A stretch of 64,000 nt of DNA from Streptomyces wuyuanensis (GCF_900103455.1 NZ_FNHI01000008.1:62001-126000), one strand, 5' to 3'; counted from the stretch's first letter, positions 53,854 through 63,756 are shown. Notes: generated from the sequence alone by a model not told the origin. Numbers and translations are program-made.

Positions 53854-54342
53854 TCAGGCCGCGAGCTGCGCCTCGATCGCGGTGACGACCTCCGCTGCCT
53901 CCGGCTCCACCCGCGGCCGGAAGCGGGCCACCACGTCGCCCTGCGGCGACACCAGGAACTTCTCGAAGTTCCACTGCACGTCGCCGGCCTCCCCTTCGGC
54001 ATCCGCGAAACGGGTCAACTCGGTGTAGAGCGGGTGCCGCTCCTCGCCGTTCACGTCCGTCTTCTCCAGCAGCGGGAACGTCACACCGTACGTCGCCGAG
54101 CAGAACGTGGCGATCTCCTCGGCGCTGCCCGGTTCCTGGCCCAGGAACTGGTTGCACGGCACCCCGAGCACCGTGAAACCGCGGTCCGCGTACGTCTTCT
54201 GCAGCCGCTCCAGCCCGGCGTACTGGGGCGTGAGACCGCAGCGGGACGCCACGTTCACCACGAGCACGGCCTTTCCGCGATGGTCGGCCAGGGACGTCTC
54301 CTCGCCGGACAGAGTGCGCAGAGGGATGTCATAAACGGACAT
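53854..54342 (-). CDS. Glutathione peroxidase family protein
   Basis: 162 aa thioredoxin-fold peroxidase. NVASRCGLTPQYAGLERLQ carries the peroxidatic Cys in place of selenocysteine; PCNQFLGQEPG and WNFEKFLV give the Gln and Trp of the catalytic tetrad. As actinomycetes use mycothiol, it probably runs on thioredoxin. ATG 54342 with AAGGAG 8 bases upstream. Confidence 0.92.
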   Translation of the reverse strand: MSVYDIPLRTLSGEETSLADHRGKAVLVVNVASRCGLTPQYAGLERLQKTYADRGFTVLGVPCNQFLGQEPGSAEEIATFCSATYGVTFPLLEKTDVNGEERHPLYTELTRFADAEGEAGDVQWNFEKFLVSPQGDVVARFRPRVEPEAAEVVTAIEAQLAA

Positions 54343-54434
54343 CAAGGACTCCTTCCTACCTCATCTTTATGTGTTTCTTATTCTTCGTGTAGCGTGCGCG
54401 CGTTCGATCTCCAGCTACCCGAGGAAGACCGCAG

Positions 54435-54842
54435 ATGAGCGCATCCACGCCCTCCGCCGCCCCGCAGGAACCGCAGTTCCCGGAGGGCCAGCCCATACCC
54501 GGCGCCGCACCCGCGCCCGCACCCGCCAAGAAGAGCAAGCTCAAGAAGTTCTTCGGCGTGGTCGCGCTCATTGTCGTCGCCGTCGTGGTGAAGCTCGGCA
54601 TCGGCTACGTCTTCGACTCTCCGGTCCGTGCCGAGGCGGGCGACTGCGTCAAGGTCACCGGCGAGGAGAACAACCCGGAGGTCGAGACCAAGGGCTGCGA
54701 CGACAAGGACGCCAACTACAAGGTGGTCAAGGTCGTCGAGAACACCTTCGACGTCAACGCCTGCACCGTCGGCGAGGCCGCCCTCGCCCAGAAGTGGGAC
54801 GCCGACAAGTTCGTCCTCTGCCTGGACCCCTTGAAGAAGTGA
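54435..54842 (+). CDS. LppU/SCO3897 family membrane-anchored protein
   Basis: 135 aa. A Pro/Ala-rich cytoplasmic N terminus and Lys cluster (KKSKLKKFF) are followed by one membrane segment (VVALIVVAVVVKLGIGYVF), then a small extracytoplasmic domain with three cysteines (GDCVKVTG, CDDKDANYKVVKVV, CTVGE) plus a last one in VLCLDP, able to form two disulfides. Function unknown. ATG 54435 with GAGGAAG upstream. Confidence 0.85.
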   Translation: MSASTPSAAPQEPQFPEGQPIPGAAPAPAPAKKSKLKKFFGVVALIVVAVVVKLGIGYVFDSPVRAEAGDCVKVTGEENNPEVETKGCDDKDANYKVVKVVENTFDVNACTVGEAALAQKWDADKFVLCLDPLKK

Positions 54843-54870
54843 CCCGCACGGGGAAGCGACCCCGTACGGG
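54843..54870. terminator. Hairpin between LppU-like and tesB genes
   Basis: CCCGCACGGGG (54843-54853) and CCCCGTACGGG (54860-54870) pair at 10 of 11 positions with a 6-base loop, directly after the LppU-like stop codon and facing the convergent tesB. Confidence 0.6.
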
Positions 54871-54893
54871 CCGGTGAGGCCGGCAGGGTGCGC

Positions 54894-55811
54894 TCAGCCG
54901 CCCAGCCGGCGGAACAACCCCTCCTGCACGACCGAGACGAGCAGCCGGCCCTCCCGGTCGTAGATCCGGCCGCGCGCCAGTCCCCGGCCGCCCGTGGCGA
55001 CCGGGGACTCCTGGTCGTAGAGGAACCATTCGTCCGCGCGGAACGGCCGGTGGAACCACATCGCGTGGTCCAGCGAGGCCATGTCGAAGCCACGCGGGCC
55101 CCAGAGCGGCTCGACCGGGATGCGCACGGCGTCCAGCAAGGTCATGTCCGAGGCGTACGTCAGCGCGCACGTGTGCACCAGCGGGTCGTCCCCCAGCGGC
55201 CCGACCGCCCGCATCCACACCGCGCTGCGCGGATCGGCCTCCTTGACCTCCTCCTCGGTCCAGCGCAGCCGGTCGACGTAGCGGATGTCGAAGGGCTGGC
55301 GCCGCGCCATCCGCTCCAGCGCCTCCGGCAGCGCGCCCAGGTGCTCGCGGATCTCCTCGCTGACGTTCGGCAGGGTCTCGGGCGGTGGGAAGTCCAGCCG
55401 CGGCGGCAGCTGGTGCTCGAAACCGGCCTCCTCGGGCTGGTGGAAGGACGCGGTCAGATTGAAGATCGTCCGTCCCCGCTGGATCGCCGTGACCCTGCGG
55501 GTCGTGAACGACCGGCCGTCCCGGACGCGTTCCACCTGGTAGACGATCGGGATGCCCGGAATGCCCGGGCGCAGGAAGTAGGCGTGCAGCGAGTGGACCG
55601 GGCGGGCGCCGTCCGTCGTCCTGCCCGCCGCGACCAGAGCCTGGCCCGCGACCTGGCCCCCGAAGACCCGCTGCAGCGACTCGTTCGGGCTCGGCCCGCG
55701 GAAGATGTCGACCTCGATCCGCTCCAGGTCGAGCAGGTCGACGAGCCGTTCGACGGGTCCGGCCGTGGCGCCGGCGGTCTCCTCGGGGCCGTTCCCGGCG
55801 AGGTGGGTCAT
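54894..55811 (-). CDS. tesB: Acyl-CoA thioesterase II
   Basis: 305 aa double-hotdog thioesterase. RVFGGQVAGQALVAA, VHSLHAYFLRPG, FTTRRVTAIQRGRTIF, SDMTLLDAVRIP and SLDHAMWFHRP contain the Asp/Thr/Gln triad positions. It hydrolyses medium/long-chain acyl-CoA. ATG 55811 has GGGAG 6 bases upstream; an in-frame ATG at 55826 overlaps the helicase stop (TGATG) and would add 5 residues. Either way it is coupled to the helicase gene. Confidence 0.92.
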   Translation of the reverse strand: MTHLAGNGPEETAGATAGPVERLVDLLDLERIEVDIFRGPSPNESLQRVFGGQVAGQALVAAGRTTDGARPVHSLHAYFLRPGIPGIPIVYQVERVRDGRSFTTRRVTAIQRGRTIFNLTASFHQPEEAGFEHQLPPRLDFPPPETLPNVSEEIREHLGALPEALERMARRQPFDIRYVDRLRWTEEEVKEADPRSAVWMRAVGPLGDDPLVHTCALTYASDMTLLDAVRIPVEPLWGPRGFDMASLDHAMWFHRPFRADEWFLYDQESPVATGGRGLARGRIYDREGRLLVSVVQEGLFRRLGG

Positions 55812-55825
55812 GTCTGCTCCCGTCA

Positions 55826-58339
55826 TCACAGGCGGCCGACGGACGTGACGCGCACGACGGCCCGGCCCTCCTCGTCGGAGGCCGCCAGGTCGACCTCGGC
55901 GCTGATGCCCCAGTCGTGGTCGTCGTTCGGGTCGGCGAACGTCTGCCGGACCCGCCAGAGACCGTGACCCGGGTCCTCCTCGATGGCCAGCAGCTTCGGC
56001 CCGCGCGCGTCCGGACCGGTGCCGAGGTCGTCGTACTCGTCCCAGTACCCGTCCATCGCCTCGCCCCAGGCGTCCTCGTCCCAGCCCGACTCCGCGTCCA
56101 GCCGGCCCAGTTCGTCGACGCGGTCGAGCGCGGCCAGCTCCACCCGGCGGAACATCGCGTTGCGGACCAGCACCCGGAAGGCACGGGCGTTCGCCGTGAC
56201 CGGCTTGACGTGGTCGGCCTTCTCCTGGGCCTCCTCCGCGGTCTCCACCTCGGGATTGGCCAGCTGCTCCCACTCGTCGAGGAGGCTGGAGTCGACCTGG
56301 CGGACCATCTCGCCGAGCCAGGCGATCAGATCCTGCAGGTCCTCGGTCTTCAGATCGTCCGGGACGGTGTGGTCCAGCGCCTTGTAGGCGCTCGCGAGAT
56401 AGCGCAGCACGATGCCCTCGGTGCGGGCCAGCTCGTAGAAGGAGGTGAACTCCGTGAAGGACAGCGCCCGTTCGTACATGTCCCGGATGACCGACTTCGG
56501 CGAGACCGGGTGGTCACCGACCCACGGGTGCGACTTCCGGTAGGTGTCGTACGCGTGCCACAGCAGCTCCTCCAGCGGCTTCGGGTACGAGATCTCCTGG
56601 AGCCGCTCCATCCGCTCCTCGTACTCGACGCCGTCCGCCTTCATCACGGCGACCGCCTCGCCCCGCGCCTTGTTCTCCTGGGCGCCCAGGATCTGCCGCG
56701 GGTCGTCGAGCGTCGACTCGACGACGGACACCATGTCCAGCGCGTACGACGGCGATTCGGGGTCCAGCAGGTCGAACGCCGCGAGCGCGAACGTGGACAG
56801 CGCCTGGTTGAGCGCGAAGTCCTGCTGGAAGTCCACGGTCAGGCGGACGATACGGCCCTGGGCGTCGGGGGTGTCGAGGCGCTCGACGATCCCTCCGTCG
56901 AGGAGCGAGCGGTAGATGGCGATGGCCCGGCGGATGTGCCGGAGCTGCTGCTTGCGCGGCTCGTGGTTGTCCTCGAGCAGCTTGCGCATCGCCACGAAGG
57001 CGTTGCCCGGGCGGGCGATCACCGACAGCAGCATGGCGTGGGTGACCTTGAACCGGGAGGTGAGCGGCTCGGGGTCGGAGGCGATCAGTTTCTCGAAGGA
57101 GTTCTGCGTCCAGCCGACGAAGCCCTCGGGGGCCTTCTTGCGGACGACCTTGCGCTTCTTCTTCGGGTCGTCGCCCGCCTTGGCGAGGGCCTTCTCGTTC
57201 TCGACGACGTGGTCGGGCGCCTGGGCGACGACGAAGCCGGCGGTGTCGAAGCCCGCCCGGCCCGCACGGCCCGCGATCTGGTGGAACTCCCGGGAGCGGA
57301 GCGTACGCACCCGGCTGCCGTCGTACTTGGTGAGGGCGGTGAACAGCACCGTGCGGATGGGGACGTTGACGCCCACGCCCAGGGTGTCCGTACCGCAGAT
57401 CACCTTCAGCAGGCCGGCCTGCGCCAGCTTCTCCACCAGGCGGCGGTACTTGGGCAGCATGCCCGCGTGGTGGACGCCGATGCCGTGGCGGACGTAGCGG
57501 GAGAGGTTCCGCCCGAACTTGGTGGTGAAGCGGAAGTTGCCGATCAACTCGGCGATGCGGTCCTTCTCCTCGCGCGTGCACATGTTGATGCTCATCAGCG
57601 ACTGCGCCCGCTCGACCGCCTGCGCCTGCGTGAAGTGCACGATGTACACCGGCGCCTGCTTGGTCTCCAGGAGCTCGGTCAGCGTCTCGGTGATGGGGGT
57701 CGTGCGGTACTCGTAGGAGAGCGGGACGGGGCGGGTCGCCGAGCGCACGACGGCGGTCTCACGGCCGGTGCGGCGGGTGAGGTCCTCCTCGAACATCGAC
57801 ACGTCGCCGAGCGTCGCCGACATCAGCACGAACTGGGCCTGCGGGAGTTCGAGGAGAGGGATCTGCCAGGCCCAGCCGCGGTCCGGCTCCGCGTAGAAGT
57901 GGAACTCGTCCATCACGACCTGGCCGATGTCGGCCTCCTTGCCGTCCCGCAGCGCGATCGACGCCAGCACCTCGGCGGTGCAGCAGATGACCGGGGCGTC
58001 CGCGTTCACGGACGCGTCGCCGGTGAGCATGCCGACGTTCTCCGTGCCGAAGAGCTTGCAGAGGTCGAAGAACTTCTCCGACACCAGGGCCTTGATCGGC
58101 GCCGTGTAGAACGTGACCTCGTCGCGGGCGAGGGCCGCGAAGTGCGCACCTGCCGCGACCAGGCTCTTCCCGGAGCCCGTCGGTGTGGAGAGGATCACGT
58201 TGGCCCCGGAGACCACCTCGATCAGCGCCTCCTCCTGGGCCGGGTAGAGGGAGATGCCCCGGCCCTCGGCCCAGGTGGCGAAGGCTTCGAAGAGGGCATC
58301 GGGGTCGGCGTCCGGCGGCAGCTGATCGATAAGGGTCAC
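55826..58339 (-). CDS. Ski2-like DEAD/DEAH-box RNA helicase with DUF3516
   Basis: 837 aa. Motif I STPTGSGKSLVA, DExH motif VMDEFHFY, SATLGD, and motif VI QIAGRAGRAGFD define the Ski2-like core (residues 1-400). The C-terminal half is the actinobacterial DUF3516 region. Probably acts on RNA. GTG 58339 start with weak GGTGGG upstream. Its stop touches the tesB start region, so it leads a two-gene operon, although no functional link to thioester hydrolysis is known. Confidence 0.92.
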   Translation of the reverse strand: MTLIDQLPPDADPDALFEAFATWAEGRGISLYPAQEEALIEVVSGANVILSTPTGSGKSLVAAGAHFAALARDEVTFYTAPIKALVSEKFFDLCKLFGTENVGMLTGDASVNADAPVICCTAEVLASIALRDGKEADIGQVVMDEFHFYAEPDRGWAWQIPLLELPQAQFVLMSATLGDVSMFEEDLTRRTGRETAVVRSATRPVPLSYEYRTTPITETLTELLETKQAPVYIVHFTQAQAVERAQSLMSINMCTREEKDRIAELIGNFRFTTKFGRNLSRYVRHGIGVHHAGMLPKYRRLVEKLAQAGLLKVICGTDTLGVGVNVPIRTVLFTALTKYDGSRVRTLRSREFHQIAGRAGRAGFDTAGFVVAQAPDHVVENEKALAKAGDDPKKKRKVVRKKAPEGFVGWTQNSFEKLIASDPEPLTSRFKVTHAMLLSVIARPGNAFVAMRKLLEDNHEPRKQQLRHIRRAIAIYRSLLDGGIVERLDTPDAQGRIVRLTVDFQQDFALNQALSTFALAAFDLLDPESPSYALDMVSVVESTLDDPRQILGAQENKARGEAVAVMKADGVEYEERMERLQEISYPKPLEELLWHAYDTYRKSHPWVGDHPVSPKSVIRDMYERALSFTEFTSFYELARTEGIVLRYLASAYKALDHTVPDDLKTEDLQDLIAWLGEMVRQVDSSLLDEWEQLANPEVETAEEAQEKADHVKPVTANARAFRVLVRNAMFRRVELAALDRVDELGRLDAESGWDEDAWGEAMDGYWDEYDDLGTGPDARGPKLLAIEEDPGHGLWRVRQTFADPNDDHDWGISAEVDLAASDEEGRAVVRVTSVGRL

Positions 58340-58460
58340 CCCACCATCTTGCCTGGCCCCCGGCCGTGATCGGGAACCGGCCGCCGGGAGGAAGATCGCT
58401 GCCGGTAGCCTGTCCCCTCAACTGGGCACGAGCACAACAGCAGATGGGGCGGGAACGAGC

Positions 58461-59252
58461 ATGATGGGACCGGCGCACTCCCTGTCCGGGGCGGCGGCCT
58501 GGCTGGGGGTCGGGGCGGCGGCGGCCGCGCTGGATCATCCGATGCCGTGGCCCGTCCTCGTCGTCGGCGCGCTGATCTGCGCGGGCGCGGCACTCGCGCC
58601 GGACCTCGACCACAAGGCGGCGACGATCTCCCGCGCCTTCGGGCCGTTCTCACGCGGCCTGTGCGAAGTGGTCGACAAGCTCTCGTACGCGGTCTACAAG
58701 GCGACGAAGAAGCCGGGGGACAAGCGCAGGACAGGCGGTCACCGCACGCTCACCCACACCTGGCTCTGGGCCGTGCTGATCGGCGGCGGCACCTCGGCGC
58801 TGGCGATGACCGGAGGGCGCTGGGCGGTCCTCGCGATCCTCTTCGTGCATCTGGTGCTCGCCGTCGAGGGACTGCTGTGGCGGGCCGCGCGGGTGTCCAG
58901 CGACGTGCTGGTGTGGCTGCTGGGCGCGACCAGCGCCTGGATCCTCGCCGGCGTCCTGGACAAGCCGGGCAGCGGAGCGGACTGGCTCTTCACCGGACCG
59001 GGTCAGGAGTACCTGTGGCTGGGGCTGCCCGTCGTCCTCGGCGCCCTCGTGCACGACGTCGGCGACGCCCTGACGGTCTCGGGCTGCCCTATCCTGTGGC
59101 CCATACCGGTCGGCAACAAGCGCTGGTACGCGCTCGGGCCGCCCAGGGCGATGCGCTTCCGGGCCGGCAGCTGGGTGGAGCTGAAGGTCCTGATGCCGGC
59201 GTTCATGCTGCTCGGGGGCGTGGGCGGCGCGGCGGCACTGAACTTCATCTGA
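58461..59252 (+). CDS. YdjM-like membrane-bound metal-dependent hydrolase
   Basis: 263 aa (DUF457/YdjM family). About five membrane segments with conserved metal-ligand-like residues: HSLSGAA, APDLDHKAATIS, GGHRTLTHTWLW and HDVGDALTVSGCPI. The reaction is unknown. In E. coli the homologue is LexA-controlled; no SOS box was seen here. ATG 58461 (a second ATG follows directly). Confidence 0.87.
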   Translation: MMGPAHSLSGAAAWLGVGAAAAALDHPMPWPVLVVGALICAGAALAPDLDHKAATISRAFGPFSRGLCEVVDKLSYAVYKATKKPGDKRRTGGHRTLTHTWLWAVLIGGGTSALAMTGGRWAVLAILFVHLVLAVEGLLWRAARVSSDVLVWLLGATSAWILAGVLDKPGSGADWLFTGPGQEYLWLGLPVVLGALVHDVGDALTVSGCPILWPIPVGNKRWYALGPPRAMRFRAGSWVELKVLMPAFMLLGGVGGAAALNFI

Positions 59253-59433
59253 CGCGGTCGCCGGGCCGCGCGGGCCCGGCACGGTCAGCCGATGCCCCGG
59301 CACGGCAGGGGCGCCGACGCCTCTCGAACGGACGTGCGCCCCCTCCTCGGGCTCCCTGCGGCGCGGTCCCGGCGTCCGGCGTTCGGCCCAGCAGCGGGTG
59401 CCGCCCGCGGTGACCGCCGGTAGCGTCCCCGCC

Positions 59434-60087
59434 GTGAGCACACCGACGAGCGAGGGGGAGGACGAGAGCCCCGGCGCGATCATCGGGCCCGATCGGCTGC
59501 TCGCCTTCGGAGACGCGGTCTTCGCCATCGCGATCACCCTGCTCGCCCTCGACATCACCGTGCCGGGCGACCTGGAGAACGGCGACCTGGGCCGGGCGCT
59601 CCACCGGGCTCTCTCCGACATCGGCGCGTACCTGCTGAGCTTCGTCGTCATCGGGGTGCTGTGGCTGAGCCAGCACGCCCTGTTCCACCGCGTCGCCCGA
59701 CTCGACTCCTGCCTGCTGTACCTCTATCTCGCGCTGCTCGCCGTGATCGCCGCACTGCCCTTCCCGACGCGGCTGATCAGCGAGTACGCGGACACCGCGG
59801 CGGCGACCGCCGTGTACGCCGGCTCCATCGCCGCCGCCTCGGCCCTGATCACCGCCATGACGCTGCGGCTGGTGGTCCGGCCGGAACTGGCCACACCGGG
59901 CGCGGCGCCCCGCCGGCTGCGCCTCGCCGTGTACGAGGGCCTGGTCATGGTGGCCGTCTTCGCGGCCTCCGTGCCCCTGGCCTTCGTCTCCCCGAGGGCC
60001 GCCCAGTACTGGTGGCTGGCCGCCGTCCCGGCGCGCGCCTGGCTCTCCCGGCGGATCCGGACGGCCCCGCCCGCGGGCCGACCGTAA
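59434..60087 (+). CDS. TMEM175 family (DUF1211) membrane protein
   Basis: 217 aa, six predicted membrane segments. The N-terminal pore-helix signature is present but altered: RLLAFGDAVFAIAITLLALDI has Gly where the family usually has Ser (FSD). Prokaryotic relatives are K+ channels, so a channel role is likely. GTG 59434 is used; a start 36 bases upstream is possible. No good ribosome-binding site. Confidence 0.85.
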   Translation: MSTPTSEGEDESPGAIIGPDRLLAFGDAVFAIAITLLALDITVPGDLENGDLGRALHRALSDIGAYLLSFVVIGVLWLSQHALFHRVARLDSCLLYLYLALLAVIAALPFPTRLISEYADTAAATAVYAGSIAAASALITAMTLRLVVRPELATPGAAPRRLRLAVYEGLVMVAVFAASVPLAFVSPRAAQYWWLAAVPARAWLSRRIRTAPPAGRP

Positions 60088-60115
60088 CCGCCGACCGCCG
60101 GGCCGGGACGCCGGC

Positions 60116-61897
60116 TCACCCGTGCCAGGACCGCCACAGCGCCGCGTACGCCCCGTCCGCCGCCACCAGGTCGTCGTGGCTGCCCAGCTCGCTGATCCGG
60201 CCGTTCTCGACGACCGCGATCACGTCCGCGTCGTGCGCGGTGTGCAGACGGTGCGCGATGGCCACGACCGTACGGCCGTCCAGGACCCTGGCAAGTGAGC
60301 GCTCCAGACGGCGGGCCGCCCGGGGATCCAGCAGCGATGTCGCCTCGTCCAGCACCAGCGTGTGAGGGTCCGCGAGGACGAGACGGGCGAGGGCGATCTG
60401 CTGGGCCTGGGCCGGGGTCAGCGCCAGGCCGCCCGAGCCCACCTCCGTGTCGAGCCCGTCGTCCAGGGCCCGCGCCCAGGCGTCCGCGTCGACCGCCCCG
60501 AGCGCGGCCCACAGCTCCGCGTCCTCCGCGGCAGACCGGGCCAGCCGGAGGTTGTCGCGCAGCGAGCCGACGAAGACGTGGTGCTCCTGGTTGACCAGCG
60601 CCACGTGCTCCCTGACCCGCTCAGCCGGCATCCGGGAGAGCTCGGCGGTGCCGAGCGTCACCCGGCCGGTGCGCGGGGCGTAGATCCCCGCGAGCAGCCG
60701 GCCCAGCGTCGACTTGCCCGCGCCCGACGGGCCGACCAGCGCGAGCCGGGTGCCGGGAGGCACATCCATCGACACGCGGTGGAGCACGTCCACGCCCTCG
60801 CGATAGCCGAAGCGCACCTCCTCCGCGCGGACCGTGCGGCCCTCGGGCCGCTCCCCGCCGTCCCCCGCGCCGGGCTCGATCTCCCGCACCCCCACGAGCC
60901 GGGCCAGCGAGACCTGCGCGACCTGGAGCTCGTCGTACCAACGCAGGATCAGGTTCACCGGGTCGACCATCATCTGGGCGATCAGCGCACTCGTCGTCAG
61001 CTGGCCGATGCCGATCCAGCCCTTCAGGACGAACACGCCCCCGACCATCAGCACCGACCCGAGCACGGTCACATGGGTGAGGTTGACGACCGGGAACAGC
61101 ACCGAACGCAGCCACAGGGTGTACCGCTCCCAGGCGGTCCACTCCTTGATCCGCCGGTCCGACAGGGCCACCCGCCGGGCCGCGAGGCGGTGGGCCTCCA
61201 CGGTCCGCCCGGCGTCGACCGTCTCCGCCAGCACGGCGGCCACGGCCGCGTACCCCGCGGCCTCGGAGCGGTAGGCGGCGGGCGCCCGCCGGAAGTACCA
61301 GCGGCAGCCGATCACCAGCACCGGCACCGCCACCAGCACGGCCGGCGCCAGCGGCGGAGCGGTCGCGGTGAGCCCGGCGAGCAGCAGCACCACCCAGAAC
61401 ACACCGATCGTCAGTTCCGGCACGGCCTCGCGCATCGCGTTCGCCAGCCGGTCGATGTCCGTGGTGATCCGGGAGAGCAGATCACCCGTGCCGGCCCGTT
61501 CCAGCACTCCCGGCGGCAGCCGCACCGACCGTACGAGGAAGTCCTCCCGCAGATCAGCCAGCATCCGCTCGCCGAGCATCGCGCCGCGCAGCCGCACCAG
61601 CCGTACGAACACGGCCTGGACCAGGAGCGCCACGGCGAACAGGGCGGCCGTGCGGCCGAGGTGGAGCTCGCGCTCGCCGTTCGCCAGCCTCTCGACGAGT
61701 GAGCCGAGCAGCCACGGGCCGGCCATGGAGGCCACGACCGCCACCGTGTTGACGCCGATGAGCACTCCGAAGGCCCGGCGGTGCCGGCCCATCAGCTCCC
61801 GAACGTAGGCACGCACGGTCGCCGAGGTGCCCACGGGCAGGGTGGCCGCCGTCCTGGGGGCCGCCGGATCGTACTCCGGCGGCGCCACGCCGATCAT
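60116..61897 (-). CDS. ABC exporter half with degenerate signature motif
   Basis: 593 aa: six-helix exporter membrane domain (residues about 40-330), then an ATPase domain. Walker A GPSGAGKST, Q-loop VNQEHHVF, Walker B TLVLDEATS and H-loop IAHRL are canonical. The LSGGQ signature is instead LTPAQ (in LALTPAQAQQIALARL). It pairs with the upstream gene, which has the opposite defects. ATG 61897 overlaps that gene's stop (ATGA). Substrate unknown. Confidence 0.92.
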   Translation of the reverse strand: MIGVAPPEYDPAAPRTAATLPVGTSATVRAYVRELMGRHRRAFGVLIGVNTVAVVASMAGPWLLGSLVERLANGERELHLGRTAALFAVALLVQAVFVRLVRLRGAMLGERMLADLREDFLVRSVRLPPGVLERAGTGDLLSRITTDIDRLANAMREAVPELTIGVFWVVLLLAGLTATAPPLAPAVLVAVPVLVIGCRWYFRRAPAAYRSEAAGYAAVAAVLAETVDAGRTVEAHRLAARRVALSDRRIKEWTAWERYTLWLRSVLFPVVNLTHVTVLGSVLMVGGVFVLKGWIGIGQLTTSALIAQMMVDPVNLILRWYDELQVAQVSLARLVGVREIEPGAGDGGERPEGRTVRAEEVRFGYREGVDVLHRVSMDVPPGTRLALVGPSGAGKSTLGRLLAGIYAPRTGRVTLGTAELSRMPAERVREHVALVNQEHHVFVGSLRDNLRLARSAAEDAELWAALGAVDADAWARALDDGLDTEVGSGGLALTPAQAQQIALARLVLADPHTLVLDEATSLLDPRAARRLERSLARVLDGRTVVAIAHRLHTAHDADVIAVVENGRISELGSHDDLVAADGAYAALWRSWHG

Positions 61898-63756
61898 GCC
61901 GTCTCCTCGATGTCGATGTCGATGCCGGTACCGACGCCCGCGGTCCGTGCCGCCTCCGCGGCGCCGGGACCGCCGTCCTCCCCCTTCCGGGCGACGTGCC
62001 CGTTCGGAGCCGCACTCCCGTCCTCCGGCTCACGGGTCACCACCGCCCGGTACCGCGGTTCGTCGCGCAGCAGGTCGCGGTGCGTTCCCACGGCCTCCAC
62101 CGCCCCCTCGTGGACCAGGACGACCCGGTCGGCCCGGTCGAGCAGCAGAGGCGAGGACGTGAACACCACGGTCGTCCGGCCCTCCCGCAGCGTCCGTACG
62201 CCGTTCGCGATCCGTGCCTCCGTGTGCGAGTCCACGGCGGAGGTCGGCTCGTCGAGCACCAGCACGTCCGGGTCCGCCACCAGCGACCGGGCCAGCGCCA
62301 GCCGTTGGCGCTGCCCGCCGGAGAGCGACCGGCCGCGTTCGGTGATGGGCGCCGTCGCCGGGTCCTCGTCCAGGGACGCCTGGGCGAGCGCGCCGAGGAC
62401 GTCGCCGCACTCGGCCGCGGCCAGTGCCGCCTCCGCCGACACCGCGCGGGAGGCCGGCACGTTCAGCAGTTCGGCGAGCGTGCCGGACAGCAGTACCGGG
62501 TCCTTGTCCTGCACCAGGACCTTCGTCCTGGCCGTCTCCAGCGGGAGTTCGTCGAGCGCCACGCCGCCGAGCAGCACGGACGGCAGCCCCTCCGGTTCGG
62601 GCGGATGGCCGCCCAGGCGTTCGGCGAGCCGCCCCGCCGCGTCCGGATCGCCGCACACCACGGCGGTCAGCCGGCCGTCCGGGGCGAGCAGCCCGGTGGC
62701 CGGGTCGTAGAGATCGCCCGCGGCGGGGACCGTGCCCGCGACCCCGGGGGCGCCGCCGGTCGCCCGCTCCAGGGCCAGCACCCGCGCCGCCCGCCGCGCC
62801 GATGGGCGGGAGAAGGAGTACGCCATCGCGATCTCCTCGAAGTGCCGCAGCGGGTAGGTCAGCAGCATCACCGCGCTGTAGACGGTGACGAGTTCACCGA
62901 CGTCGATCCGGCCGTCGCCGACCAGCCCGATGCCGTACCAGACCACGGCGATCAGCAGCAGGCCCGGCAGCAGCACCTGGAGCGCCGTGATCAGCGACCA
63001 CATCCGGGCGCTGCGGACCGCGGCGCGGCGCACCTCCTGCGAGGCGCGGCGGTAGCGGTCGAGGAACAGGTCCTCGCCCCCGATGCCGCGCAGCACGCGC
63101 AGGCCCGCGACGGTGTCGGAGGCGAGTTCGGTGGCTCTGCCCGCCTTCTCGCGCTGGACGTCGGCCAGCCGGGTCGCGCGGGGCAGCAGCGGCAGCACAC
63201 CGAGCGCCATGACCGGGACGCCCAGGGCGACGAGGACGCCGAGCGCGGGCTGGTAGAACAACAGCGCCACGCAGACGAGGACGATCGTGAGGGCAGCGGC
63301 GAGAAACCGCGAGACGGCCTCCACGAACCAGCCGATCTTCTCGACGTCGCTCGTGGAGACCGCGACGACCTCGCCGGCGGCGACCCGCCGGGTGAGCGTG
63401 GAGCCGAGCTCGGCGGTTCTGCGCGCGAGCAGTTGCTGGGTGCGCGCCGCCGCGGTGATCCAGTTGGTGACGGCCGTGCGGTGCAGCATGGTGTCGCCCG
63501 CGGCGATGCACACGCCCGCCAGCGCGATCAGCCCGCCCGCGAACGCGAGAGCGGTGCCGGAGCGCTCCACGACGGACTGGACGGCGATGCCCACGCCGTA
63601 GGGGAGGGCCATCACGGAGGAGAAGTGCAGCAGTCCCCAGACCAGTGACGCGAACTGGCCGCCGAGCTGACGCCGCCCGAGCCAGACGAGAAATCTGAGA
63701 CCCGACCTGACATCAGGTGTGCCGGGATCGGGGAAGGGGAGATCGCGAATCTGCAT
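61894..63756 (-). CDS. ABC exporter half with degenerate Walker A
   Basis: 620 aa: exporter membrane domain, then an ATPase domain with intact signature LSGGQRQRLALARS and Walker B VLVLDEPTS. Walker A is lost (VVCGDPDAAGRLA in place of GxxGxGKS/T) and the H-loop His is replaced (VVFTSSPLL). It is the non-catalytic partner of a heterodimeric exporter. The last 40 residues are Gly/Ala/Glu-rich. ATG 63756; first gene of the pair. Confidence 0.92.
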   Translation of the reverse strand: MQIRDLPFPDPGTPDVRSGLRFLVWLGRRQLGGQFASLVWGLLHFSSVMALPYGVGIAVQSVVERSGTALAFAGGLIALAGVCIAAGDTMLHRTAVTNWITAAARTQQLLARRTAELGSTLTRRVAAGEVVAVSTSDVEKIGWFVEAVSRFLAAALTIVLVCVALLFYQPALGVLVALGVPVMALGVLPLLPRATRLADVQREKAGRATELASDTVAGLRVLRGIGGEDLFLDRYRRASQEVRRAAVRSARMWSLITALQVLLPGLLLIAVVWYGIGLVGDGRIDVGELVTVYSAVMLLTYPLRHFEEIAMAYSFSRPSARRAARVLALERATGGAPGVAGTVPAAGDLYDPATGLLAPDGRLTAVVCGDPDAAGRLAERLGGHPPEPEGLPSVLLGGVALDELPLETARTKVLVQDKDPVLLSGTLAELLNVPASRAVSAEAALAAAECGDVLGALAQASLDEDPATAPITERGRSLSGGQRQRLALARSLVADPDVLVLDEPTSAVDSHTEARIANGVRTLREGRTTVVFTSSPLLLDRADRVVLVHEGAVEAVGTHRDLLRDEPRYRAVVTREPEDGSAAPNGHVARKGEDGGPGAAEAARTAGVGTGIDIDIEETA

